Shown: positions 1-7,772 of the stretch, piece after piece | Numbering within the stretch: the first letter of the stretch is position 1 | Layout of the letters: each line of letters starts with the position of its first letter | IMG/VR virus record: IMGVR_UViG_3300047323_000304 | Location: 124,001-188,000 of that record | DNA length: 64,000 bases | DNA from: a virus | Strand: one strand, 5' to 3' | The notes under the pieces: generated by a model | Seen by the model: only the letters and a program-made list of their open reading frames with translations | What the model was told of the DNA's origin: nothing | Databases searched by the model: none | Position numbers and translations under genes: made by a program

Positions 1-740
1 ATCTTTTTACCACTGATTGAAGCAATACTAGGTCTGTGCATAGAAGAAAATTGTGATGGATGATTCCATTTTTTAACAAAGATTGTTTTCCATTCATTAT
101 TAGGATAATTAGATAATTCGAATGGAATTGTATATAAAGCACATCCTTTACTACCATCCATTCTAGGTGTAGTAACTTCATTAATTAATATTTTATTTAT
201 CTTTATGGGAATAAAACTATTTTTTTGTATATTACTACTATTTTTAAAAGCTTTAAGTTTCTCTATAGGTGGTTCTTGAACTGGTGGAATATCTTCTTTG
301 ATATCTAATATGCAGGCACACAAATCATTAAACATATTATCATAATTTTTAGAATATATATCATCACTTAAATCAAAATAATATTTCCCCAATAAATTTG
401 TAGGTGCTGAATTAATCCATATTCCTTTTCTTAATATAAGTATAAATTTTTTATCATTTTGATTATTGAATAACTCTGCTGATATTATATCTCCCTCATA
501 TCCTACACCACCTATTCTATTATTAGACTTTTCTTTATATTTCGGTGTGCATATAATTAATACAAAGTCATTATCTCTAATTTCTTTTTCCATAAAAAAT
601 GGTAGTTTATCCCCTCCGCTTAAATTCCATGCATCTAGTCTACTCTCTATTCCATAATTTCTTAAATCAGTAGCGAGTTTTTTAACCCATGTTTTATGAT
701 CTTCATCTTCCCAACTATACGATATAAATACTTTTTTCAT
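1..740 (-). CDS. SEFIR/TIR-like domain protein, C-terminus outside window
   Basis: The gene runs off the left edge; 246 codons are visible. A strong AAAGGAGG site lies before the ATG at 740-738. The first ~110 residues read as a SEFIR/TIR_2 fold: VFISYSWED at 4-12, a following helix, RLDAW, a GGDKLPFFMEKEI helix, VLIICTPKY, and GVGYEGDIISAELF, which is typical of bacterial SEFIR proteins. After a proline linker comes a second domain (from about residue 165) with WKTIFVKKW and MHRP motifs. Bacterial TIR/SEFIR proteins often cleave NAD+ and serve in anti-phage defence; activity here is inferred. It is the last gene of the minus-strand array as seen in this window. Confidence 0.8.
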   Translation of the reverse strand, partial: MKKVFISYSWEDEDHKTWVKKLATDLRNYGIESRLDAWNLSGGDKLPFFMEKEIRDNDFVLIICTPKYKEKSNNRIGGVGYEGDIISAELFNNQNDKKFILILRKGIWINSAPTNLLGKYYFDLSDDIYSKNYDNMFNDLCACILDIKEDIPPVQEPPIEKLKAFKNSSNIQKNSFIPIKINKILINEVTTPRMDGSKGCALYTIPFELSNYPNNEWKTIFVKKWNHPSQFSSMHRPSIASISGKK

Positions 741-783
741 AGTATTTTACCTCCTTTAATTTTATTTACTTAAAATTCATCAT

Positions 784-1176
784 TTAAAGTCTTTTAAAAA
801 TCTTCTTATCTTCTTCGCTAACACACTCATCACATAGAATATTCCCATCATTGTCTAAATAAAAATCACATTCATCTACACCTAATGTTTCTTCGCATTT
901 GCCACATGTATATCTTATATAATTTAATGGATTATACCCACTAATACTTGATCCTAGAATTTCTTCCATCTCTTTTATTGTGGTTTCTGATACTTTTACC
1001 TCTGTAATATCTGCTTCCTCTAAAATTCCATAAACCTCACTATGTTTTCCTAATATTTCACCAAAATATACTTCTTGTCCCATAGCTAATTTGACTGCCT
1101 TTTCATCTGCAATAAACATTCCTTCTACATCACCTTGTCTTCTACAATCCCAATAAAATTTATATAATTTCTTCAT
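784..1176 (-). CDS. Small zinc-ribbon protein of unknown function
   Basis: 130 residues. The N-terminal ~80 residues form an unrecognised domain with FYWDCRRQGDVEG and QEVYFGEILGKHSEV stretches. The C-terminus has two CxxC pairs (C91/C94 and C115/C118) that suggest one bound zinc. A GAGAGTG ribosome site precedes the ATG. It sits 43 bp upstream of the SEFIR gene on the same strand and may share its transcript. Function not recognised. Confidence 0.75.
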   Translation of the reverse strand: MKKLYKFYWDCRRQGDVEGMFIADEKAVKLAMGQEVYFGEILGKHSEVYGILEEADITEVKVSETTIKEMEEILGSSISGYNPLNYIRYTCGKCEETLGVDECDFYLDNDGNILCDECVSEEDKKIFKRL

Positions 1177-1233
1177 TACTTAACACTCTCTTTCTTTATT
1201 TTTAATTTATTTAATTACCATCAAACTAACTTT

Positions 1234-1620
1234 TTATCTAGACTTGTCTTCTATCGCTATAATTTCAACATTGTATTCATTACAGAACTCTTCTATTAAA
1301 GTATCCGAATATATGCAAGTATAATCAAACATATACCATTTAGATAATTCTTGATTCCTCCAATAGTCACTCAATAAAATTAAAGTTTGTCTTTCTTTAT
1401 AATTCTCAACTATAACAGTTTTAATAATTTCTTCGTCTTCATCTTTGAATGTTATTTCTGTCCCAACTGGTAAAACAGATTTTACACCTTTTTCAAGTCT
1501 ACAAATAGTTTGTTTTAATTGGTCTATCTCATGTTTAATTTCTATTCCATTTTTAATATTTTCTTTATATTCTTCTTTCTTGCGATCTAATGCCTTTTGA
1601 TATTTTTCCAAATCTGACAT
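1234..1620 (-). CDS. Hypothetical protein with N-terminal coiled coil
   Basis: 128 residues. Residues 1-45 are charged and helical (likely coiled coil); the rest looks like a small beta-rich domain (VLPVGTEITFKDEDEE, then aromatic-rich strands). A GGAG site lies just upstream. Member of the packed minus-strand array; function unknown. Confidence 0.7.
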   Translation of the reverse strand: MSDLEKYQKALDRKKEEYKENIKNGIEIKHEIDQLKQTICRLEKGVKSVLPVGTEITFKDEDEEIIKTVIVENYKERQTLILLSDYWRNQELSKWYMFDYTCIYSDTLIEEFCNEYNVEIIAIEDKSR

Positions 1621-1636
1621 CTTTTATTTCTCTCCT

Positions 1637-1879
1637 TTAACAATTAATTAATACTTTTCCTGTGCATTTACAATTAATACATTGAAATTCTTTACCTACT
1701 GGTATTTCTTTTTCGTAATCAAAGAAATCTTTAGGGTAATAATCCCATATACCAGTACCTTCACATTCAAAACAAGGCACATAAGCATAACCTCTTTCAG
1801 TATCTTGTTCAGTAACTTCAACCTCTATTGGCGTTGTACTCCAAAATCCTACATATGCTATAGCTTTTATATTTATCAC
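1637..1879 (-). CDS. Small protein with DnaJ-type CxxCxGxG zinc motif
   Basis: About 77-80 residues. It carries CFECEGTG and CINCKCTG, the paired zinc motif of DnaJ cysteine-rich domains, with a 26-residue insert. The start is doubtful. GTG at 1879 has the purine-rich GAGG directly against it, whereas the in-frame ATA at 1870-1868 lies 8 bases after GAGG, and the protein from there begins IKAIAYVGFW. Either a GTG start or a rare AUA start is used. Function unknown; possibly RNA or protein binding. Confidence 0.65.
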   Translation of the reverse strand: MINIKAIAYVGFWSTTPIEVEVTEQDTERGYAYVPCFECEGTGIWDYYPKDFFDYEKEIPVGKEFQCINCKCTGKVLINC

Positions 1880-1922
1880 CTCTTTATCTTACTTTGCATG
1901 AAACTTAACTTTCATGCAAACT

Positions 1923-2078
1923 TTAAAACAACTCTATGTATTTTACTTTAACAGTTCCATCATTCAATATATTAAGTCCTACCATTCTAAATGCATCATT
2001 GAAACTATTTTGACTACTAATCCATGCATTATAGCTACCAATATCATCAAATAATTTTTCTTTTTCTTCTCTAGCCAT
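1923..2078 (-). CDS. Small hypothetical protein, 51 aa
   Basis: Begins MAREEKEKLFDDIGSYNAW. Its ATG lies one base after the stop of the upstream gene at 2080, with GGTGAG in the end of that gene as ribosome site, so translation is probably coupled. No known domain. Confidence 0.55.
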   Translation of the reverse strand: MAREEKEKLFDDIGSYNAWISSQNSFNDAFRMVGLNILNDGTVKVKYIELF

Positions 2079-2079
2079 A

Positions 2080-2382
2080 CTACTCACCAACCTTAATATC
2101 AAATATTGTATTTATACTGGATACTTGCTTATATATATTAGAATACAAACTCTCACAATCTTTAAAGTCATTATTTTCAAATTTACTATCATCAGAATCA
2201 CATTCACTTTCAATATCTAAACATAGTATTTTCCCTTTATAATTTCCTAATCCATAAGGTAGCTTTTCTTTAAATCTTCGTATGTCTTCTTTTAATGCCT
2301 CAGTTATAGAGTAACACTTAACTTCTCCTACTATAATTACCTCTTTTAAATTGTCTTTTAATATTTTATTCATCTTAATCAT
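2080..2382 (-). CDS. Hypothetical protein, ~97-100 aa
   Basis: Acidic protein without recognised domain. The codons for M1 and M4 compete as starts; an AAGGAG-type site upstream fits M4 better. Tightly followed by the 51-residue gene. Function unknown. Confidence 0.65.
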   Translation of the reverse strand: MIKMNKILKDNLKEVIIVGEVKCYSITEALKEDIRRFKEKLPYGLGNYKGKILCLDIESECDSDDSKFENNDFKDCESLYSNIYKQVSSINTIFDIKVGE

Positions 2383-2409
2383 TTCTCCTTCATTCTTTTT
2401 AATTTATCT

Positions 2410-2475
2410 TTATTCGGTCATAACTACCATACAAAATAGTATTAATGTAGTTGCTAATGCAAACATTCCACCCAT
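2410..2475 (-). CDS. Tiny membrane peptide, 21 aa
   Basis: Starts MGGMFALATTLILFCMVV: one hydrophobic helix with an acidic end. The ATG overlaps the TAA of the upstream gene (TAATG), the usual layout for re-initiation. The coupling and the membrane character support a real gene, but the length makes it uncertain. Confidence 0.45.
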   Translation of the reverse strand: MGGMFALATTLILFCMVVMTE

Positions 2476-2669
2476 TACTTTAATTCCTTTAACTTATCTA
2501 TTTCAATTTTTATTTTAGTCAATAAATCCTTGTCCATTTCTAAATATTTATTATTGTCTTCTTTATACTTATCTATTGTTTCATCTTCATTATACGCATT
2601 CCTACTTGCAGAAATTAGATTTAATCCTAAAGCTAATTCTTTTAATTCTTCTAGTGTTAAATTTTCCAT
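2475..2669 (-). CDS. Small helical hypothetical protein, 64 aa
   Basis: Charged, wholly helical protein rich in Glu and Lys; no domain seen. Its start lies 2 bp after the stop of the guanylate-kinase-like gene, so both probably share one mRNA. Confidence 0.65.
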   Translation of the reverse strand: MENLTLEELKELALGLNLISASRNAYNEDETIDKYKEDNNKYLEMDKDLLTKIKIEIDKLKELK

Positions 2670-2671
2670 TG

Positions 2672-3211
2672 CTACTCCTCCATAATTTTAAATATTGATT
2701 TTATTAAATGCTTCTGTTCAAAATAATCATATAAATCATTACTATTTTTAAATTCTAAATCACCTTTAAATCCTTTGAACTCTTTTCTATCTAATAATAA
2801 TCTGTTAATGATATCTTTTAGTTTATCTTCACGCTTAAACATATTAATCATTCTAATATACCAATGTGATTTAATAAATAATATTTTAACTTTCTTATTA
2901 ATTCTACTATAGTCAAATGAGTTAACTCCTTGTACGTCTATAACATAGAAATCAGACTCTTCTAAATCTTCTATCGTTGTATAATATCTATATCCATTAT
3001 AGTTAGTCTTTGCAACTGCGTTATCAAATTCTTTATCTGCAATATCATCAGTTACAAATTTATGACCGATTTCTCCTTCATATCTAGCTTTTCTAGTTGT
3101 TCTGCTATTAACTTGTTTCATATTAAATTGTTGACAAATTTTATTTATTATATAAGTCTTACCGCTTCCCGACTTTCCTACTATCAGCCACAATGTTTTT
3201 TTATTATTCAT
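2672..3211 (-). CDS. Guanylate kinase-like P-loop nucleotide kinase
   Basis: 179 residues, near the usual ~190-205 of guanylate kinases. Walker A is GKSGSGKT at 12-19. NSRTTR (35-40) followed by a GEIGHKF segment corresponds to the GMP-binding part of Gmk (normally SHTTR and GE/YxF). A later DVQG matches the Walker B region. The role inferred is phosphorylation of GMP or dGMP for replicon DNA synthesis; large phages often carry such genes. AAAGGAGAT precedes the ATG. The C-terminal ~40 residues are unlike classical Gmk, so substrate is uncertain. Confidence 0.75.
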   Translation of the reverse strand: MNNKKTLWLIVGKSGSGKTYIINKICQQFNMKQVNSRTTRKARYEGEIGHKFVTDDIADKEFDNAVAKTNYNGYRYYTTIEDLEESDFYVIDVQGVNSFDYSRINKKVKILFIKSHWYIRMINMFKREDKLKDIINRLLLDRKEFKGFKGDLEFKNSNDLYDYFEQKHLIKSIFKIMEE

Positions 3212-3226
3212 AATTTATATCTCCTT

Positions 3227-4180
3227 TCAATCTGTTATTTCAACTTTATATAGATATAAAGCATTGTATAATTTTTGTGGAATTTTACTCCTATAATCAT
3301 CTGCAATTTGTTTTATGTATTTTTCTTTTTCTATTTTATATACCTCAAAAGCTTGGAGTGAAGTATTAAATGATCCTAAATACTTTTGACTTTTTCCATT
3401 CTTACCTAGCATGCTAAGTTGTGATGCAAACTTATTACTAGATTTTTTAAAATAAACTCCAATTGGATATTTTCCCCTAACCTTATCTGCTTTAGTAAAC
3501 AATACATTTATTCTACTAGGTACAAACACACAAGTTTCAGGACTATATATTTTATTTCCCTTATGTAATATATCCTTATCAATTTCCATTCTTTCATCCT
3601 TAATTTTATACCAGTTTTTATGAAACCACTCTGCGAAGTTCTGAAAATTCAGCCATTCTTCACATACTTCGCAATCTATATATGTGGGATATTTACACCT
3701 ATGTTCTTCATCGTAACATCTTTTCATCATATATATCCAATATTCATAATCTTTTGTTCTATTTTTATTAACACTTGATACATATTTCCCTGTACCTAAA
3801 TATCCTATTCCATACACAGTTTTGTCATAAGGATTTGATACCGACCCATTTTTAAATTCTTTATATGCACTTTTCGCTTTGTATCCATTTTCAAATTCAA
3901 CCACTATATCTTTTGCACTGTTATATTTAATTATAGTCATTTTATTTCCATATTCATTATAATTTATTTCTCCTGTTCTATCTTGAAGCATTGAATATTG
4001 AAAATTAGGATTTTTAATTCTTCCTTTTATAAAATCTCCATAATTTCTATTATATGATGTATACCCATCTTCAAATTCTATATCAATAGATAATGAACCT
4101 CTATACTCCCTTATCCACATTTTTAATCCTTGATTATTATACTGCGTTTCCCCTGTTCTATTTTTTATTGTTGTACCCAA
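3227..4180 (-). CDS. Homing-endonuclease-like protein with C-terminal AP2 domain
   Basis: 317 residues. Two N-terminal repeats (about 7-60 and 67-118), each containing NRTGE or DRTGE and an FExGY core, look like DNA-binding modules. The middle (about 145-230) has MMKRCYDEEH, CEVCEEWLNFQNF and YSPETCVFVP, the pattern of phage HNH-like proteins. The C-terminus (about 240-290) with GVYFKKSSNKFASQL and KYLGSFNT is an AP2 DNA-binding domain. Likely a selfish DNA endonuclease; the catalytic HNH is not obvious and may be degenerate. Confidence 0.7.
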   Translation of the reverse strand: MGTTIKNRTGETQYNNQGLKMWIREYRGSLSIDIEFEDGYTSYNRNYGDFIKGRIKNPNFQYSMLQDRTGEINYNEYGNKMTIIKYNSAKDIVVEFENGYKAKSAYKEFKNGSVSNPYDKTVYGIGYLGTGKYVSSVNKNRTKDYEYWIYMMKRCYDEEHRCKYPTYIDCEVCEEWLNFQNFAEWFHKNWYKIKDERMEIDKDILHKGNKIYSPETCVFVPSRINVLFTKADKVRGKYPIGVYFKKSSNKFASQLSMLGKNGKSQKYLGSFNTSLQAFEVYKIEKEKYIKQIADDYRSKIPQKLYNALYLYKVEITD

Positions 4181-4183
4181 TAT

Positions 4184-4513
4184 CTATATTTCACCTACAA
4201 TTTCAAATAACTTATCTAAGTCATTCTTTTCTCTAGTGTTGATATAAATGTGTGCTTTACACTTCTTTCGACTACAACCTACTTTAATTATTTCATTACC
4301 TTTTCTATATATGTATAAATTGCCATAAGCTCTAAGTTCAATTTCATCTGAATTATCTATTGATATATTGCATCCGAGAATAAAGTTTCTAGTTAATTTC
4401 TTTTGGATAATTTCATCAGAATCGTTCCAATTTCCTCTTATAAACCTTTTATACTGATTCTTTGCATAGTCACTTACATTTAATAATTCTACTTGTCCAA
4501 ATTTTGTTTCCAT
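4184..4513 (-). CDS. Hypothetical protein, 109 aa
   Basis: Mixed alpha/beta protein, basic near its C-terminus (CSRKKCKAHIYI). No domain recognised. It ends 3 bp before the AP2 endonuclease gene, so they may be cotranscribed. Ribosome site weak (GAATGGTGA). Confidence 0.65.
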   Translation of the reverse strand: METKFGQVELLNVSDYAKNQYKRFIRGNWNDSDEIIQKKLTRNFILGCNISIDNSDEIELRAYGNLYIYRKGNEIIKVGCSRKKCKAHIYINTREKNDLDKLFEIVGEI

Positions 4514-4591
4514 ATTTATTCACCATTCTTTCTCTTTAATTTATTAAACCATTGTTAAAATAATCTATTTATTTACTTCTAGTATCATTAT

Positions 4592-4750
4592 TTATTCTTC
4601 TTCACTTTCTGATGCTTCGATTCTATAAACTAATTTAAAAAAGTTTTGAACTCCTTCGAGTTTTCCATCATCCCAAAATGTATTATATTGAGTTGGCTTT
4701 TCTTCTTTATTTGTTCTAGTATCTAAAACCATTATTTTTATATTAAACAT
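4592..4750 (-). CDS. Small hypothetical protein, 52 aa
   Basis: Starts MFNIKIMVLDTRTNKEEKP and ends in an acidic tail. The ATG is 2 bp past the stop of the 150-residue gene, with GAGG in the last codons of that gene as ribosome site, indicating coupled translation. Function unknown. Confidence 0.55.
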   Translation of the reverse strand: MFNIKIMVLDTRTNKEEKPTQYNTFWDDGKLEGVQNFFKLVYRIEASESEEE

Positions 4751-4752
4751 TT

Positions 4753-5205
4753 TTATTTGACCTCACTTTCCAAATACCATTTTCCTTTAGCAATAATTTC
4801 TTTGAATGCTATTGTATTAAATTCTCTTGATAAAGTATTCATGATGTTATCTAAGTTTTGATATTGTGTTAACCATTCAAATCCTGAATCTTCTTCCTCA
4901 ATTAATTCATTAATTCTATAATAATCTACCTTGCATCTTCTATCAGAATTAACTACTTCCATAAAACTTACTGGTTTTAGCAATTTTTCTACTTTAATAA
5001 AGGTTGCTTGTGACATTTTTTCAGTTATAGTTACTTCCTCATTGAATTCTTCATCTCCACTATCCCATTCTAGATATTTTCCACGGTCATCCTCATGTTT
5101 TTGAACAGTTATGTAACTAATATCTGTATTACCATCTTTGTATTTAACTTCAAATTGTGTATTAATATCTTCTTCTAAAAGTTCATTAAAATTATACTCT
5201 CTCAT
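4753..5205 (-). CDS. Hypothetical protein, 150 aa
   Basis: Acidic protein with a beta-rich first half (DISYITVQKHEDD) and helical second half; no recognised domain. Its start overlaps the end of the 45-residue gene upstream, which supplies the AAGGAG ribosome site. Confidence 0.7.
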   Translation of the reverse strand: MREYNFNELLEEDINTQFEVKYKDGNTDISYITVQKHEDDRGKYLEWDSGDEEFNEEVTITEKMSQATFIKVEKLLKPVSFMEVVNSDRRCKVDYYRINELIEEEDSGFEWLTQYQNLDNIMNTLSREFNTIAFKEIIAKGKWYLESEVK

Positions 5206-5329
5206 AACCTTTCAACTCCTTAAAAATATATTTCATCTTATCATTTAATTTATTATATGCTTTTCTAGTTCCTAATTTTTGTATATGTATTTCTCTTTCT
5301 TCTTTGGTCATTTCATAACTAAATTTCAT
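5192..5329 (-). CDS. Small basic protein, 45 aa
   Basis: Starts MKFSYEMTKEEREIHIQKLG; highly charged and helical. GGAGGAATAAAA precedes the ATG. The 3' end overlaps the start of the next gene by 14 bp, an arrangement seen across the array. Function unknown; nucleic-acid binding is possible from its charge. Confidence 0.55.
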   Translation of the reverse strand: MKFSYEMTKEEREIHIQKLGTRKAYNKLNDKMKYIFKELKGYERV

Positions 5330-5411
5330 TTTTATTCCTCCATTTCTATTTCATAGTATCATAAACATATTTGCTTGTCTATCTTTATTTTTAATTTATC
5401 TAACCTCTTTT

Positions 5412-5549
5412 TTATTTTATATTTTCTACCAATTCTTTAATTATATCTTTTACCGTCCAGTCTTTGTAGCATTCTAAAGTCTTTTTTAATTCTAATGCTT
5501 GACTATAAACACATCCATATATAAAATACAATTTTTCATTATCAGTCAT
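5412..5549 (-). CDS. Small hypothetical protein, 45 aa
   Basis: Starts MTDNEKLYFIYGCVYSQALE; amphipathic helices, pI near neutral. AGAAGG lies upstream of the ATG. No domain recognised. Confidence 0.5.
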   Translation of the reverse strand: MTDNEKLYFIYGCVYSQALELKKTLECYKDWTVKDIIKELVENIK

Positions 5550-5611
5550 AATTTTATACCTTCTTTCTAATTGATAATCAATTGCAGTAAAACACGTCTT
5601 TTACACTAATT

Positions 5612-5758
5612 TTATTTCTTCTTACGTATTAATTCTTTTAATTCATCGTAGTCACAATTATAAATAATACTAGTCAATCTTAAAGCCATATCATTTGTTA
5701 ATAATTTTAAACCAATTAGACAAATTACAATAATAATTAATGTTAATACTATGTACAT
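5612..5758 (-). CDS. Small membrane protein, 48 aa
   Basis: One N-terminal transmembrane helix (about residues 3-19, rich in Ile, Leu and Val) followed by a charged cytoplasmic tail ending RKKK. GGAAGGGTGATAAAT is the ribosome site and contains the stop of the upstream gene, so the two are coupled. Function unknown. Confidence 0.55.
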   Translation of the reverse strand: MYIVLTLIIIVICLIGLKLLTNDMALRLTSIIYNCDYDELKELIRKKK

Positions 5759-5763
5759 ATTTA

Positions 5764-5925
5764 TCACCCTTCCATTCTATAACTATTCATATTACCTTCA
5801 ACACAAGTTTCTGGAACTTCACAACCATTTTCCTTATAATAAGGACACCCATAACAAATACTATCCTCGTCTAGAAAATATCTAGGTTCATCAGCTTCGT
5901 ATAATTCTCCATCTATAACTACCAT
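5764..5925 (-). CDS. Small Cys-rich protein, 53 aa
   Basis: Contains CYGCPYYKENGC and a further Cys (PETC), a compact four-cysteine metal-binding pattern. Starts 2 bp from the stop of the preceding gene and overlaps the leader of the next. Small cysteine-cluster proteins like this recur in the array. Function unknown. Confidence 0.6.
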   Translation of the reverse strand: MVVIDGELYEADEPRYFLDEDSICYGCPYYKENGCEVPETCVEGNMNSYRMEG

Positions 5926-5926
5926 A

Positions 5927-6406
5927 TTAATTTACCCCACTTTCAATATAATTCTTAATATTAAATTTATAATGATCTTTAAAATATAATACATCTCTAA
6001 GATCTATATTATCACCACAATTAAAGAACTCTCTTCTATACCATTTAATCTCATAATTATCATCTATAATTAATAAGTCTCCATATTTCCAGCCACTATC
6101 CCATGCAATTACATTATATATTTTACCTTTAATTAAATATCTATCATCAATACATTTTAATTTTAAATGATTAACTTTCTCTAATAACTTATCAACTATA
6201 TTTTTATTATCATTTAACCATTTTTCATCATCTCTATGTAAAAATACTCTTAACTCTTTACAAATACCATAGTAATCTTTACCTACAATAATAATTCCAT
6301 GTAATGTTGAATCAACTGCCATTGTGTTATCAAACCTTGTTTTCAACTCATCTATTAAATCTACTAGATTAAAACTATCATAACTTATCCATTGTCCTCT
6401 GCTCAT
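5927..6406 (-). CDS. Hypothetical protein, 159 aa
   Basis: Mixed alpha/beta protein with many aromatic residues, no recognised domain. AAAGGAGAAATAAAAG before the ATG is a strong ribosome site. A copy of the recurrent AAATAAATTAAAAAA element lies in its upstream gap at 6438-6459. Confidence 0.7.
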   Translation of the reverse strand: MSRGQWISYDSFNLVDLIDELKTRFDNTMAVDSTLHGIIIVGKDYYGICKELRVFLHRDDEKWLNDNKNIVDKLLEKVNHLKLKCIDDRYLIKGKIYNVIAWDSGWKYGDLLIIDDNYEIKWYRREFFNCGDNIDLRDVLYFKDHYKFNIKNYIESGVN

Positions 6407-6491
6407 CTTTTATTTCTCCTTTATAATTAAATTTATATTATTTTTTAATTTATTTACTCTCGTTAAAATCGACTTTTTATGACAAATTATT

Positions 6492-6704
6492 TTATATCCA
6501 TTTATCTATTTCTTTCCAATATTTATAATTAACCCATTGAAAATTTTCTATTCCTATCTCACAAAGTAATTCATATTGAATAAAGTATCGTTCTAACCAA
6601 ATAATAGTTGTTGAATTAATCTTGACTGGAAATATTGCAAACTTATTAATTATTTTCTTATCTCCAATTTTAGGTTTTATTTTTTCTTTAATATTAAACA
6701 CCAT
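6492..6704 (-). CDS. Hypothetical protein, 70 aa
   Basis: The frame opens at 6725, but AGGAGG lies between that ATG and the ATG at 6704-6702 with ideal spacing, so the later start (MVFNIKEKIKPKIGDKK) is chosen. Ends in a Trp-rich stretch. Function unknown. Confidence 0.6.
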   Translation of the reverse strand: MVFNIKEKIKPKIGDKKIINKFAIFPVKINSTTIIWLERYFIQYELLCEIGIENFQWVNYKYWKEIDKWI

Positions 6705-6766
6705 AAACTTACCTCCTACCTTCATTTATAATATCACTCTTATTTATAATTTATCTAAACATCACC

Positions 6767-7555
6767 TTACCCAACAATATTTATTGGTATCCAATATTCT
6801 CCTTTCTCTATTAGCCACAAATAACTTATATATCCATCAACTATAATATATTTCTTTCCTCGTTGTTCTACTTCTATCGCTTTTTCTATGCCATTATTTG
6901 CTTTATATTTATTATATTTGTTTAATCTTTTACTCTCTTTGGGTCTACTATTAACCATTACATGTGGGATTATTAACTTATTATATTGAATATACTTCTC
7001 CATATCTATTGGTTGCTTAGTTAATATTTTCCTAGCATCAACATCTTTAGGCTTCTTCCTTTTCTTAGACTTATTATTCATTCCATTTAATTCATTAGTT
7101 AACATTCTAGCTGTTTTTCTTGCTAATTTATCTACAACATTATTATGTATGCTATATTCTGAGGGATTTTTAGAGTTATGAGCTTTTATCCATTTAAGTG
7201 ATATTTTCAATCCTACCGTTTTTATTAAACCAAGAACCTCATCGTATATTTCCCTAACTTTAGCTTTAATCTTTCCTTCAGTTATAAAATCATTTATAAT
7301 ATTTACTACACTTTGACAATCAGATAAAATAATAACTTGTACATCTTCTAAATCATTTTTTAAGTTGTTTAAATGTAATAATAATTGTTTTATAGCTTCA
7401 ATCTCCATTAAATTGCTTGTTGTTTCTATTTGCGTACCACAATTAATATAACTATCCTCATTTATAATTATTTTATAAGCCCATGCACCAACTCCAACTT
7501 TTTTATATTTTTCTTCTTGCAGACAACTTCCATCAGTAAAACATTTGATTTCCAT
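6767..7555 (-). CDS. RNase H fused to a ParB-like C-terminal domain
   Basis: 262 residues. Residues 1-150 are an RNase HI fold with the catalytic set visible: D8 (FTDGS), E51 (NLMEIEAI), D79 (LSDCQS), H126 and D142 (VVDKLA). It would cut the RNA strand of RNA-DNA hybrids, for example plasmid primers. After a basic linker (KSKKRKKPKD) the last ~100 residues end in YIIVDGYISYLWLIEKGE, like the small ParB/Srx-type fold. The fusion is unusual. It is driven by the promoter at 7616-7644. Confidence 0.85.
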   Translation of the reverse strand: MEIKCFTDGSCLQEEKYKKVGVGAWAYKIIINEDSYINCGTQIETTSNLMEIEAIKQLLLHLNNLKNDLEDVQVIILSDCQSVVNIINDFITEGKIKAKVREIYDEVLGLIKTVGLKISLKWIKAHNSKNPSEYSIHNNVVDKLARKTARMLTNELNGMNNKSKKRKKPKDVDARKILTKQPIDMEKYIQYNKLIIPHVMVNSRPKESKRLNKYNKYKANNGIEKAIEVEQRGKKYIIVDGYISYLWLIEKGEYWIPINIVG

Positions 7556-7615
7556 TTATTATCCTCCTACTTATTTTATTACAACTATAATTTATTTACC
7601 TTAGCTGTTAAATTA

Positions 7616-7676
7616 AGTATATATCTTCCACAAATCAAAGTCAATACTTTTTAAGTATTCTTTTTAATTTATTTTA
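7616..7676 (-). promoter_or_regulatory. Sigma-A promoter with upstream AT-rich element (RNase H gene)
   Basis: Minus-strand -35 TTGACT (7644-7639), 17 bp spacer, -10 TATACT (7621-7616). Upstream lies AAATAAATTAAAAAGAATA (about 7675-7657), the element repeated before many promoters here. Confidence 0.75.
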
Positions 7677-7750
7677 TATAATTCTTATATGACAATATTT
7701 TACAATAAAATGCAAATTTTAAATGGTTTTTGATACCTTATAATCAAGAA

Positions 7751-7772
7751 AAGGATGACTTTAATCATCCTT
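7751..7772 (-). terminator. Hairpin overlapping the AP2 gene stop
   Basis: 8 bp inverted repeat AAGGATGA/TCATCCTT with the stop codon of the 7761-8471 gene in the loop; the minus-strand tail is TTTTCTT. Moderate terminator. Confidence 0.55.

Noticed and set aside
466-657. Plus-strand 63-residue ORF
   Set aside because: Antisense shadow of the SEFIR gene, whose minus frame has a strong ribosome site and recognisable motifs.
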